A stretch of DNA of 36,734 nt from an uncultured Pelagibacteraceae bacterium. Its GTDB lineage: Bacteria > Pseudomonadota > Alphaproteobacteria > Pelagibacterales > AG-422-B15. Each line of letters begins with the position of its first letter. The stretch's first letter is position 1. The translations under genes and the position numbers were made by a program. Below, piece by piece: positions 26,927 to 34,469 of the stretch. The notes under the pieces were generated by a model. That model made no database searches and was not told where the DNA came from. It saw only the letters and a list, made by a program, of their open reading frames with translations. The stretch covers positions 1 to 36,734 of the forward strand of contig CABYLU010000008.1 in NCBI GenBank assembly GCA_902519835.1, in the 5' to 3' direction.

Positions 26927-27002
26927 TGGTGGCTCGAGGTGGAATTGAACCACCGACACAAGGATTTTCAGTCCTTTGCTCTACCAACTGAGCTATCGAG
27001 CC
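26927..27002 (-). tRNA. tRNA-Phe (GAA), CCA encoded
   Basis: A 76-base cloverleaf. The acceptor is GGCTCGA/TCGAGCC and the D arm is AGCTCAGTTGGTAGAGC. The anticodon loop ACTGAAAAT gives anticodon GAA in the stem AAGG/CCTT, and the T arm is GGTGG-TTCAATT-CCACC, with A73 and CCA. The CxxC protein gene lies 69 bases upstream on the same strand. A possible -10 (TATAGAAT, minus strand of 27028-27035) is in that gap, so the two tRNAs may be transcribed alone or with the upstream operon. Confidence 0.97.
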
Positions 27003-27071
27003 ATTTAATTAGTGATCCTAGTCTTTTATTCTATAACATTAATTCGTGCAAAGAAAATATTCTGAATACAG

Positions 27072-27428
27072 TTAATCCAGAAAAACCTCTAATCTACTGA
27101 TTAATTGGTCAACATTATCAAATGAATTCATCTCATGGGAATTAATTATTAATTTAAATTCATCCTTCTCATTAATAAAAACACATGGTAGCTCTGTTTT
27201 CTCATCAACAAAATCAAGTTCTTTTAGATGATCAATATAGTAAAATCGGCTATGTGCATTTATATTATTAAGAAATTCTTTCCACTTTATTTCTTTACCT
27301 AAATTATTGTATGTAATTGAGCATAAGTTGCAGTCATAAGTTTTTGGCGATATTATTTTATGCGCCCAATCTATAAAGGCATTTCCGATACCACTTTTTG
27401 CATTATAAATAAAAATTAATTCAGTCAT
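27072..27428 (-). CDS. Conserved-looking small protein with a CxxC motif, function unknown
   Basis: 118 residues, soluble, no signal peptide. The N-terminal strand ELIFIYNAKSGIGNAFIDWAH is followed by YDCNLCSITYNNLG, with Cys33 and Cys36 in a CxxC. WKEFLNN, a YIDHLKEL segment, ELPCVFINEKDEF and a C-terminal helix complete it. The alternation suggests a small alpha/beta (possibly thioredoxin-like) fold. I recall similar uncharacterised bacterial proteins with the C-x-L-C-x-I-T-Y pattern, sometimes annotated loosely as GTPases, but no nucleotide-binding motif is visible here. It overlaps maf by 4 bases and is the last protein gene before the two tRNAs. Confidence 0.7.
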   Translation of the reverse strand: MTELIFIYNAKSGIGNAFIDWAHKIISPKTYDCNLCSITYNNLGKEIKWKEFLNNINAHSRFYYIDHLKELDFVDEKTELPCVFINEKDEFKLIINSHEMNSFDNVDQLISRLEVFLD

Positions 27429-27991
27429 TTATATCCAGCTGAAATAAGAAGATTTTTGACTTCAAATAAGGGTAAACCGACTACATTTGAGTAAGATCCA
27501 TTTAGGGATTTGATAAAAGACTCTGCCATCCCTTGAATTTTATATGACCCTGCAACACCTTGCCAGTCATTAGTTTTCATATAATCTTCTATATCTTGAC
27601 CACTTAATACTTTAAAACTAACAAGTGTCGTAACGGTTTTTTTAAATATTCTATTTTCTAGATTTCTTATACAAATGGAAGTGCTGACTCTATGTCTTTT
27701 TCCCGATAGTCGAAGTAAGTTTTTATAAGCAATATTTTCGTCATCTGTTTTATCTATGAGTTTTCTACCAGTATAGGCAATCGTATCAGCAGTTAAAATT
27801 ACTGAGTCTTTATACTTATTTTGAAAATGTTTTAGTTTCTCATGTGCTATACGTTTACAATATTGAAGAGGTAGCTCATTACTTTTAATGGACTCATCTA
27901 TATTTGGGGAAACTATCTCACTTGGATTAATGTTAAGTTTTGCCAATAACTCAAGTCTTCGTGGAGATGCGCTGCCTAGAATTAGCTTCAA
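27425..27991 (-). CDS. maf: Maf-family nucleoside triphosphate pyrophosphatase
   Basis: Maf proteins hydrolyse non-canonical or pyrimidine NTPs to NMP and pyrophosphate. LILGSASPRRLELL (3-16) is the signature loop, VILTADTIAY holds the conserved Asp (69), and GKRHRVSTSI and VAGSYKIQG follow. The last carries the family Tyr of the substrate pocket. The length of 188 residues is usual. I cannot decide between the YhdE and YceF specificities. It lies between infA (12 bases) and the CxxC protein gene (4-base overlap); the order hisD-infA-maf is conserved in alphaproteobacteria. Confidence 0.93.
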   Translation of the reverse strand: MKLILGSASPRRLELLAKLNINPSEIVSPNIDESIKSNELPLQYCKRIAHEKLKHFQNKYKDSVILTADTIAYTGRKLIDKTDDENIAYKNLLRLSGKRHRVSTSICIRNLENRIFKKTVTTLVSFKVLSGQDIEDYMKTNDWQGVAGSYKIQGMAESFIKSLNGSYSNVVGLPLFEVKNLLISAGYK

Positions 27992-28003
27992 AATAATCTC
28001 AAA

Positions 28004-28222
28004 CTACTTATATCGAAATATTATTCTGCCTTTGGTTAGATCGTAAGGTGTAACCTGAACAAGAACCTCATCCCCGGCAAGTACTCTGATTCTATTTTTT
28101 CTCATTCTTCCTGCTGTATGTGCTAATACTTCATGGCCATTTTCTAACTCTACTTTAAACATTGCGTTGGGAAGTAAATCTGTAACCTTACCCTTGAACT
28201 CTAGTATTTCTTCTTTTGACAT
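28004..28222 (-). CDS. infA: Translation initiation factor IF-1
   Basis: A 72-residue OB-fold protein almost identical in layout to other IF-1s: [60 protein letters not shown] and [11 protein letters not shown]. It binds the A site of the 30S subunit during initiation. It starts 3 bases after hisD ends. Other alphaproteobacteria often have UPF0262 and a low-molecular-weight phosphatase between hisD and infA; both are missing here. Confidence 0.98.
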   Translation of the reverse strand: MSKEEILEFKGKVTDLLPNAMFKVELENGHEVLAHTAGRMRKNRIRVLAGDEVLVQVTPYDLTKGRIIFRYK

Positions 28223-28225
28223 AAA

Positions 28226-29521
28226 TTATTTTTTTGTAATCCTATATTCTATTGATCTTGAATGCCCGTCAAGACCTTCATTATCTGCGATTTTAATAGC
28301 ACTATCTCCAACTTGTTCAATACCTTCTTTTGAAAATTCAACAAGTGATATTTTTTTGAGAAAATCAAAAACAGATAGTCCAGAAGAAAATTTAGCACTT
28401 CTAGAAGTGGGAAGTACATGGCTTGGACCTGCTAAATAGTCTCCAAGTGCCTCAGGTGTGTTACGGCCCATAAAAACTGCTCCAGCATTTTTTATTCTTT
28501 TAAGAATATCTTCCGGATTATCAACTAATAATTCCAAGTGTTCTGGTGCTAATTTATTAGATAATAAAACAGCTTCTTCAAGATTTTGAGTGATAATTAT
28601 CTTTCCATTATTTTCCCAGCTTGAAGCCGCTATATCCTTTCGAGGAAGGGAATCTATCTGGTTCTCAACTTCTTTATTTACAGCATCTCCTAATTTCTGA
28701 TCGGTTGTTAAAAGTATACTTTGTGCGCTTTGGTCATGTTCAGCTTGAGCAATGAGGTCGGCTGCAACAATTTTTGGATCATTTTTTTCATCAGCAATAA
28801 TGACTACCTCTGATGGGCCGGCAAACATATCGATGCCTATGAAACCTGAAACTTGTCTTTTGGCTTCAGCAACATAAATATTGCCTGGTCCAACAATTTT
28901 ATTAACAGATTTTATGGTCTTGGTTCCATATGCCAGAGCAGCAACAGCCTGGGCACCTCCTATACAGTATATTTTTTTTATTCCACAAATTTTTGCGGCA
29001 TATAACACTGAAGAACTTATAGCGGTATTAGTCATTGGTGTAACCATGGTGATATCTTCAACACCGGCTACAACCGCTGGTATCGTGTTCATAATTACTG
29101 TACTTGGATAACTTGCAGTACCACCTGGGACATAAACACCCACTGACTCAACTGGACGCCAAACATATCCTAACTTTGAGTTAAGATTGTCTTCATAAAC
29201 TAAATCATTCGGTAATTGCTTTTCATGATAAGTGCGAACACGATCCATTGATACTTTAAGCGCATCACAAAGATCACTCGGCACGGCACGTGATTGCCTT
29301 TCAATTTCATCTTCTTCAAGCAGTATATTGTTAATATCAAGGCTATTTTTATCAAATTGATGAGTATATTTCAAAAGCGCTTCATCTCCGTTTTTTCTAA
29401 TATCGTCAATGATCGCTGCCACAGTCTGAGTAAGGTCAGAGTCACTTGATCTGTTCATTGTGAGAAGATTATTAAAATCATTCTCAAAATTTTGATCTAC
29501 AGAATTAATTATTTTTGTCAT
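28226..29521 (-). CDS. hisD: Histidinol dehydrogenase
   Basis: HisD performs the last two oxidations of histidine synthesis, L-histidinol to L-histidine, with NAD and zinc. Visible motifs are YVPGGTASYPSTVIMNTIPA, IVGPGNIYVAEAKRQV, DMFAGPSEVVIIADE, LIAQAEHDQSAQ with the zinc Gln/His pair, and EALGDYLAGPSHVLPTSRSA with the second zinc region. The 431-residue length is standard. It overlaps the DUF2948 gene by 17 bases. It is separate from hisS-hisZ-hisG and is not downstream of the histidine leader. Confidence 0.97.
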   Translation of the reverse strand: MTKIINSVDQNFENDFNNLLTMNRSSDSDLTQTVAAIIDDIRKNGDEALLKYTHQFDKNSLDINNILLEEDEIERQSRAVPSDLCDALKVSMDRVRTYHEKQLPNDLVYEDNLNSKLGYVWRPVESVGVYVPGGTASYPSTVIMNTIPAVVAGVEDITMVTPMTNTAISSSVLYAAKICGIKKIYCIGGAQAVAALAYGTKTIKSVNKIVGPGNIYVAEAKRQVSGFIGIDMFAGPSEVVIIADEKNDPKIVAADLIAQAEHDQSAQSILLTTDQKLGDAVNKEVENQIDSLPRKDIAASSWENNGKIIITQNLEEAVLLSNKLAPEHLELLVDNPEDILKRIKNAGAVFMGRNTPEALGDYLAGPSHVLPTSRSAKFSSGLSVFDFLKKISLVEFSKEGIEQVGDSAIKIADNEGLDGHSRSIEYRITKK

Positions 29522-29927
29522 TCTCTATTTTTTCAATATTCCAGGGTTCACCCTGATCTTCTAACTTGCATCTTATTATTTCAGTTTCGAGCTTTATAAT
29601 TGCATCATTTTTGAAAAGCAATTCAATTTCTATATTTTTAGAATTGTTAGGATAATAATTAAAAGTTACGAGTTCTAGTGTCTTATTTTTGTTCAATTGA
29701 TCTATATTTTTTGAGTAAACCGATAAAACATCTTCAAAGCTTAGTACTGCTTTTATTCTTTGATCTACTTTATTTACTATTTTTTCCTCCCACATAAATC
29801 TAGTAATCATAAGAAAAAATGACCTAATTGATGGCAAATATTTGATATCGTTTACTTCAATAAGTCCGTCTTGAAGTATGGTTGAGATAATTTTTAGCTC
29901 GTCAGTATCAATTGCATTAAGATTCAT
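29505..29927 (-). CDS. DUF2948 family protein
   Basis: 140 residues matching the alphaproteobacterial DUF2948 family by position and pattern: AIDTDELKIISTILQDGLIEV, a YLPSIRSFFLMITRFMWEE core, LSFEDVLSVYSKNIDQ, and an acidic beta-rich C-terminus ending CKLEDQGEPW. The last stretch (LEDQGEPWN) is a strong family feature. The function is unknown. It stands between murA and hisD, as in most alphaproteobacteria, 5 bases after murA. Confidence 0.85.
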   Translation of the reverse strand: MNLNAIDTDELKIISTILQDGLIEVNDIKYLPSIRSFFLMITRFMWEEKIVNKVDQRIKAVLSFEDVLSVYSKNIDQLNKNKTLELVTFNYYPNNSKNIEIELLFKNDAIIKLETEIIRCKLEDQGEPWNIEKIENDKNN

Positions 29928-29932
29928 TTAAC

Positions 29933-31195
29933 CTAATTTATTCTCCGAATATCTGCACCACAAGCTTGCAATTTTTTCTCTATTTTCTCATAACCTCGAT
30001 CAAGATGATAAATTCGGTTCAATGTTGTTTCACCTTTAGCAACCAATCCAGCTAAAATTAAACTTACCGAGGCCCGTAAATCAGTTGCCATGACTTGAGC
30101 TGAAATAAACCCTTTGCATGGATTAATAACTGCTGTTTTCCCATTGGTTTCAATATTAGCGCCCATACGGTTTAGTTCTGGAACATGCATGAATCTGTTT
30201 TCAAAAATGTTTTCGGTTATTTGTGATTTAGATTTTCCAAGAGACAATAAAACCATCATTTGTGCTTGTACATCAGTAGGGAACCCTGGATATTCCATTG
30301 TATTAATATCAATACCATCAGAGATCTCGGATTGATTAACAATAATGCTATTCTCACCCATTGAGTAATTAATAGATAGCTCATTCAATAATTCCAATAC
30401 ATTGCTGATATGCTCAAGGTTCAGATTTGTAATCTTGAGATCGTTACCAATTATAGTTCCTCCAATTATATATGTGATTGCTTCTATGCGATCAGGGATG
30501 ATTGAGTGGACAGCACCTTGGAGCTGGTCAACGCCTTGAATGTGAACATTTCTGTTTTCTCCTAATTCGATTTTAGCGCCCATCTTATTAAGACAATCAA
30601 TAAGATCCACAACCTCAGGCTCAACTGCGATATTTCTAATTTCACTTTCTCCTCGAGCAAGCGATGCAGCCATAATTATGTTTTCAGTAGCTCCTACTGA
30701 TACTTTTGAAAAATTAATTTTATTTCCTTTTAAGCCATTAGGTGCGCTACATTTAATATATCCACCATCTAATTCAAATGCTGCGCCAAGTTTCGTTAAT
30801 GCATCTATGTGCAAATCTACTGGTCGAGCACCTATTGCGCACCCCCCTGGAAGAGATACGCTAGCGTGCCTTTTACGTGCAAGTAATGGCCCAAGAACTA
30901 ATATACTAGCCCTCATCTTTCTAACTAAATCGTACTCCGCTATTGTACTTTCAGAGTCTGAATAACGAAGTGTAAGACGATTTGTATTAACATCTTTTTT
31001 TGTAACATTAACACCAAGCGATGATAAAACTGCTGACATTGTATTTACATCAACTAAATCAGGTACATTTTCGAGTTCTAAATTTTCATTAGTAAGAATA
31101 CTTGCGGCCATTATTGGGAGAGATGCATTTTTTGATCCACTAACAGGAACAGAACCCTGGAGAAGGTTTCCTCCATTTATCAATATTTTTTGCAT
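29933..31195 (-). CDS. murA: UDP-N-acetylglucosamine 1-carboxyvinyltransferase
   Basis: MurA transfers enolpyruvate from PEP to UDP-GlcNAc, the first committed peptidoglycan step. Lys22-Asn23 in VSGSKNASLP bind UDP-GlcNAc, and MRASILVLGPLLAR follows. LPGGCAIGARPVDLH carries the catalytic Cys (119), so fosfomycin sensitivity is expected. PTDVQAQMM and the C-terminal DRGYEKIEKKLQACGADIRRI motif are intact. The length of 420 residues is normal. It starts 7 bases after dcd. Confidence 0.98.
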   Translation of the reverse strand: MQKILINGGNLLQGSVPVSGSKNASLPIMAASILTNENLELENVPDLVDVNTMSAVLSSLGVNVTKKDVNTNRLTLRYSDSESTIAEYDLVRKMRASILVLGPLLARKRHASVSLPGGCAIGARPVDLHIDALTKLGAAFELDGGYIKCSAPNGLKGNKINFSKVSVGATENIIMAASLARGESEIRNIAVEPEVVDLIDCLNKMGAKIELGENRNVHIQGVDQLQGAVHSIIPDRIEAITYIIGGTIIGNDLKITNLNLEHISNVLELLNELSINYSMGENSIIVNQSEISDGIDINTMEYPGFPTDVQAQMMVLLSLGKSKSQITENIFENRFMHVPELNRMGANIETNGKTAVINPCKGFISAQVMATDLRASVSLILAGLVAKGETTLNRIYHLDRGYEKIEKKLQACGADIRRIN

Positions 31196-31202
31196 GAACG
31201 AT

Positions 31203-31757
31203 TTAAAGCTTAGGTAAAGTAACCCCTTTTTGCATCATATATTTACCTTTACGATCTTTATATGAAACTTCTGGTGGCGCTTCTCCCTTATAGAATAAAA
31301 ACTGGCACGCTCCCTCATTTGCATAAATTTTTGCAGGTAATGGAGTTGTGTTAGAAAATTCTAAAGTTACGTGACCCTCCCACTCTGGCTCAAGAGGAGT
31401 AACATTTACGATAATACCACATCTTGCATAAGTTGATTTTCCCAAACAAATTACAAGAACATCACGAGGAATTCTAAAATACTCAACGGTTCTTGCTAAT
31501 GCAAATGAGTTAGGTGGAATTATGCATTCTTTGCCAGGCCGATCTACAAACCCTTTATCATCAAAGTTTTTTGGATCAACTAAAGCAGAGTCTACATTGG
31601 TGAAAATCTTAAATTCTTCTGAAACCCTTGCATCGTACCCATATGATGAAAGGCCAAATGAAATTGTACCTTCTTTTTTTTGCCCATCGACGAACGGTTC
31701 AATCATTCCTTCTTCTAAGGCTTTTTTCTTTATCCAGTTATCCGACATGATTGTCAT
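31203..31757 (-). CDS. dcd: dCTP deaminase
   Basis: Dcd deaminates dCTP to dUTP for thymidylate synthesis. [16 protein letters not shown] lies near residue 30, then [24 protein letters not shown] and [33 protein letters not shown] with the catalytic Glu. The C-terminus [12 protein letters not shown] is typical. The length is 184 residues. The ATG at 31757 is used; a second Met three codons on (SDNWIKK) is possible. It starts one base after the stop of the 44-residue ORF. Confidence 0.96.
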   Translation of the reverse strand: MTIMSDNWIKKKALEEGMIEPFVDGQKKEGTISFGLSSYGYDARVSEEFKIFTNVDSALVDPKNFDDKGFVDRPGKECIIPPNSFALARTVEYFRIPRDVLVICLGKSTYARCGIIVNVTPLEPEWEGHVTLEFSNTTPLPAKIYANEGACQFLFYKGEAPPEVSYKDRKGKYMMQKGVTLPKL

Positions 31758-31758
31758 A

Positions 31759-31893
31759 TTAATCTTCTTTCTTTAGCCTTCTTTGAAACTCTTTCCTTTT
31801 TCTTAAATTTTGCCTTAGTGCCTCAGCAAGCCTTTCTGTGCTGTCGAGCTTTTTATCCTTTTGCTCTTCCTTCGAGGAATTGTTTGATTTCAT
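31759..31893 (-). CDS. Small basic helical protein, 44 residues
   Basis: An ORF below usual size limits: ATG at 31893, TAA at 31761-31759, one base before the dcd start. The product [20 protein letters not shown] continues [20 protein letters not shown] and ends KKED. The RLAEALRxNLxRRK pattern is one I know from short uncharacterised proteins in many alphaproteobacteria, usually with a basic C-terminus, so it is probably real. AGGA lies about 9 bases before the ATG. It overlaps the end of the upstream small ORF by 41 bases in another frame. The function is unknown. Confidence 0.6.
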   Translation of the reverse strand: MKSNNSSKEEQKDKKLDSTERLAEALRQNLRKRKEFQRRLKKED

Positions 31894-32041
31894 CTTTATT
31901 TAATCCTGCTTTTTTTAATTCTTTGATGAGCTTTTCTTCTTCTTTTTTATCCGTGTTATCTGAAAACTTAGCCTCACGTTTCTGCTGCTTGGCCATTGCT
32001 CTCTCCCCACGTTTTGATTTATAATCGTGATGAATACCCAT
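31853..32041 (-). CDS. Small charged protein (about 62 or 47 residues), function unknown
   Basis: The frame runs to a TAA at 31855-31853. Three starts are open. ATG 32041 has GGAG 6 bases upstream (62 residues), ATG 31996 has GGGGAG 6 bases upstream (47 residues), and ATG 32074 has no ribosome site. I list 32041. The product is Lys/Glu-rich ([42 protein letters not shown]) and probably helical, with a C-terminal helix-turn-helix-like pair, [16 protein letters not shown] do not recognise it. It is followed by an out-of-frame overlapping 44-residue ORF and dcd, likely in one message. Confidence 0.5.
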   Translation of the reverse strand: MGIHHDYKSKRGERAMAKQQKREAKFSDNTDKKEEEKLIKELKKAGLNKDEIKQFLEGRAKG

Positions 32042-32093
32042 AATTAACTCCATGAATTGCGCTACTTTATACAATATTTAATGGATTCTCTAG

Positions 32094-32117
32094 TAAAAAC
32101 AAGGGACGCTCATTCCC
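32094..32117 (-). terminator. Possible weak terminator after the M24 gene
   Basis: On the minus strand GGGA, a 7-base loop, TCCC, then TTGTTTTT, placed just after the stop of the M24 hydrolase gene. The stem is only 4 base pairs, so it may be partial or chance. Confidence 0.35.
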
Positions 32118-32126
32118 AGTTATCTG

Positions 32127-33296
32127 CTACTCTTTTATGAATAAATCGCTTGAGAAATCTGAAAACTTTTCTGAGCCACTTTCTGTAACACGTAATGAGT
32201 GACTTGCCTCTACTCCCCAATCACCAAATTGCATAACAGCAATCATATGAAAGGTTACATTTGGTAGTAAAATAGTTGGATCACCTTTTGATATGTTTAT
32301 TGTGTGCTCACCCCAATCAGGTGGATAACCAATTCCAATGGAGTATCCAGTCCGAGATTCCTTTTTGATATCGTATTTATCTAATACTGCCCAAAATTTT
32401 TGCGCAACATCATCTGCTGTATTGCCTGGCTTTATGGCTGATATACCCTCATTTAGCGCCTCATTAGTTGCATTTATGGCGTCAATTTTTTTTTGTTCTG
32501 CTTTTCCAAGCAGAACTGTTCTTGCAAGTGGTGCATGGTACCTTTTATAAACACCGGCAATTTCAATTATTGTTGCTTCGCCCTTAACAAATCTTTCCTG
32601 TGTAGCCGTTAGATGTGAGGCAGAAGTCCCAGCTCCAGTTGGAAGTAAAGTTGCTATACTTGAATATTCTCCTCCATACTCTGGAGTTCCATAAAACATT
32701 GCTTTCTGTATCTCTCCAACTGCATCACATTGTCTAACACCTGGATTGATAACATCAATTGCAGTTTGCATTGATTTATCAGTAATTAAAGCAGCGTTTT
32801 TCATTAGATCAATTTCTGCATCTGATTTCACAAATCGTACCCAATTCACAAGGCGCTCACAATCTTTCAGCGTGGCATCAGGAAGCCCATCTAATAATTT
32901 TTTATAACAAAATGCCGTGAAATAATGACTGTCCATTTCAAGTCCAATTGAAAGTTTGTCCCAATTTTTATTTTTAATTATTTCAATCAAATAATCATAA
33001 GGATGATTTGGCCATGTATGTATATATTTCTCAGCGTAAACAATTATATTTTCTTGTGACCAGCAGTTTTGAAGGAATGCCCCTCCAGCGTCTTGATCAC
33101 GTACGAAAAGTAAAGGTTCTTCTGAGTCTACATGTATAATTACACATTGAGCATAATAAAAAGACCATGCATCATAACCGGTAAGGTAATTTATGTTTGC
33201 TGTATCTTGAGAGACTAATAAATCAATACCCTTTTTTTGCATTGATTTTTTTACTTTATTTAGTCTTTCAATATACTCACTTTTAGAAAATATCAT
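32127..33296 (-). CDS. doeA: M24 (creatinase-like) hydrolase, probable ectoine hydrolase
   Basis: A pita-bread fold enzyme of 389 residues with an N-terminal creatinase domain (INYLTGYDAWSFYYAQCV) and a C-terminal M24 domain. The five metal ligands of aminopeptidase P are not kept. The first Asp is Glu245 (IIEIAG), the second site reads HAPLARTV in place of a D-x-TRT motif, and the usual Glu-Pro region reads FHMIAVMQFG. This matches metal-free creatinase/DoeA enzymes. DoeA opens the ectoine ring to N-acetyl-diaminobutyrate through a glutamate-bound intermediate, which Glu245 could provide. GIGYPPDWGEHTI is typical. The M20 deacetylase next door fits the second step. An ordinary Xaa-Pro peptidase is unlikely. 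Confidence 0.78.
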   Translation of the reverse strand: MIFSKSEYIERLNKVKKSMQKKGIDLLVSQDTANINYLTGYDAWSFYYAQCVIIHVDSEEPLLFVRDQDAGGAFLQNCWSQENIIVYAEKYIHTWPNHPYDYLIEIIKNKNWDKLSIGLEMDSHYFTAFCYKKLLDGLPDATLKDCERLVNWVRFVKSDAEIDLMKNAALITDKSMQTAIDVINPGVRQCDAVGEIQKAMFYGTPEYGGEYSSIATLLPTGAGTSASHLTATQERFVKGEATIIEIAGVYKRYHAPLARTVLLGKAEQKKIDAINATNEALNEGISAIKPGNTADDVAQKFWAVLDKYDIKKESRTGYSIGIGYPPDWGEHTINISKGDPTILLPNVTFHMIAVMQFGDWGVEASHSLRVTESGSEKFSDFSSDLFIKE

Positions 33297-34459
33297 TAAT
33301 CATTAAGTCTTTCTTCAACAAGTTTAGACCAAAATGATGAACCAATAACAAGAAGCTTGTCGTTAAAATCATAATTTGAAGAATGTAGAGATTGTCCATG
33401 CGTTCCTTCTGTTCCATTTCCAATTAAAATATAGCATCCAGGCTTAACCATTAGCATCTGGGCAAAATCCTCAGAAAATAATTTTGGATCACAATTTCCA
33501 TCTACTTTATCCTCTCCAAATAGGTTAGCTGCAACCCTGCTTGCAAAAGCCGCTTGATCTTTAGAATTAATTGTCATGTTTGTTCTTGTGAGGTAGTTAA
33601 AATCATAATCGACACCATGTGCTTTCGCCGTTCCATCTACAATATCTTTCATGCTGCGTTCAATAATTTGATTGGCTTCTGGTGACAACGCACGTGCATC
33701 ACCTGAAATGATAGAATGACCGGGTAGTATATTTTCGTTGCCATCAGATTCAAATTTTGTGACTGAAACAACACCATTCATAGCTGGGTTTAGTTTTCTT
33801 GAAACAATTGATTGAAGAGCTGTTATTATTTGAGTGCCTACTGTAATAGTATCAACACCCATGTGTGGCAAGGCTGAATGACCTCCCTGACCTCTTAATT
33901 CAATTTTAAATAAACTTTCGCTTGCAGTGATAGTTCCTGCTCTTGTTGCAAAGGTTCCAAGTTCCATACCAGGCAAATTATGAAAAGCATATACCTCATC
34001 CATTGGGAACTTTTCAAACAGCCCATCATCTATCATTGCTTGAGCTCCCTGAGTTTTTTCTTCATCAGGTTGAAAAATAAAATAAACAGTTCCGTTAAAA
34101 TTTTTTGTATTACATAGATATTTAGCTGCACCTAGAGCCATTGCTGTATGACCATCGTGACCACACGCATGCATTTTACCTTCGTGATTGGACTTATACG
34201 TGCAGTCATTTTCCTCTGTTACCGGTAATGCATCCATATCTGCACGAATACCAATACTTTTATTACTGTTTCCATTTTTGAGAACAGCAACAATTCCGGT
34301 CTTACCTATGCCTTCATGTACTTCCAGTCCAAAACTCTTTAAAATATTTGCAACTTTTGATGAGGTTATATCTAAGTCAAAATTTAGCTCAGGATGCGCA
34401 TGAAAATCATGACGCCACTCAAGCATTTCCTTCTCATAATTTTGTGTAACTGAATTCAT
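33296..34459 (-). CDS. M20D amidohydrolase, probable N-acetyl-diaminobutyrate deacetylase (DoeB2-like)
   Basis: A zinc-dependent M20 family amidohydrolase of 387 residues. Motifs: WRHDFHAHPEL near residue 15, IRADMDALPV (71-80), HACGHDGHTAM with Cys99/His101, and FQPDEEKTQGA with the catalytic Glu pair (133/134). AFHNLPG follows with His160, and a C-terminal zinc His is expected in GQSLHSSNYDFND. Members include hippurate hydrolase, IAA-amino acid hydrolase and DoeB2. The 1-base overlap with the M24 gene and its DoeA character favour the ectoine pathway (N-acetyl-L-2,4-diaminobutyrate to diaminobutyrate plus acetate). Alone, the sequence supports only M20D. Confidence 0.75.
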   Translation of the reverse strand: MNSVTQNYEKEMLEWRHDFHAHPELNFDLDITSSKVANILKSFGLEVHEGIGKTGIVAVLKNGNSNKSIGIRADMDALPVTEENDCTYKSNHEGKMHACGHDGHTAMALGAAKYLCNTKNFNGTVYFIFQPDEEKTQGAQAMIDDGLFEKFPMDEVYAFHNLPGMELGTFATRAGTITASESLFKIELRGQGGHSALPHMGVDTITVGTQIITALQSIVSRKLNPAMNGVVSVTKFESDGNENILPGHSIISGDARALSPEANQIIERSMKDIVDGTAKAHGVDYDFNYLTRTNMTINSKDQAAFASRVAANLFGEDKVDGNCDPKLFSEDFAQMLMVKPGCYILIGNGTEGTHGQSLHSSNYDFNDKLLVIGSSFWSKLVEERLND

Positions 34460-34469
34460 ATGAAATAAT

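Noticed and set aside
27072-27428. Annotation of the CxxC protein as a GTPase
   Set aside because: No P-loop, switch or NKxD motif is visible; only an N-terminal Ser-Gly-Ile-Gly stretch that does not form a Walker A.
30678-30965. Plus-strand 95-codon open frame
   Set aside because: Antisense to the murA active-site region; no independent coding features.
32127-33296. Xaa-Pro aminopeptidase
   Set aside because: The metal ligands needed for that activity are replaced; the DoeA/creatinase-like reading fits better.
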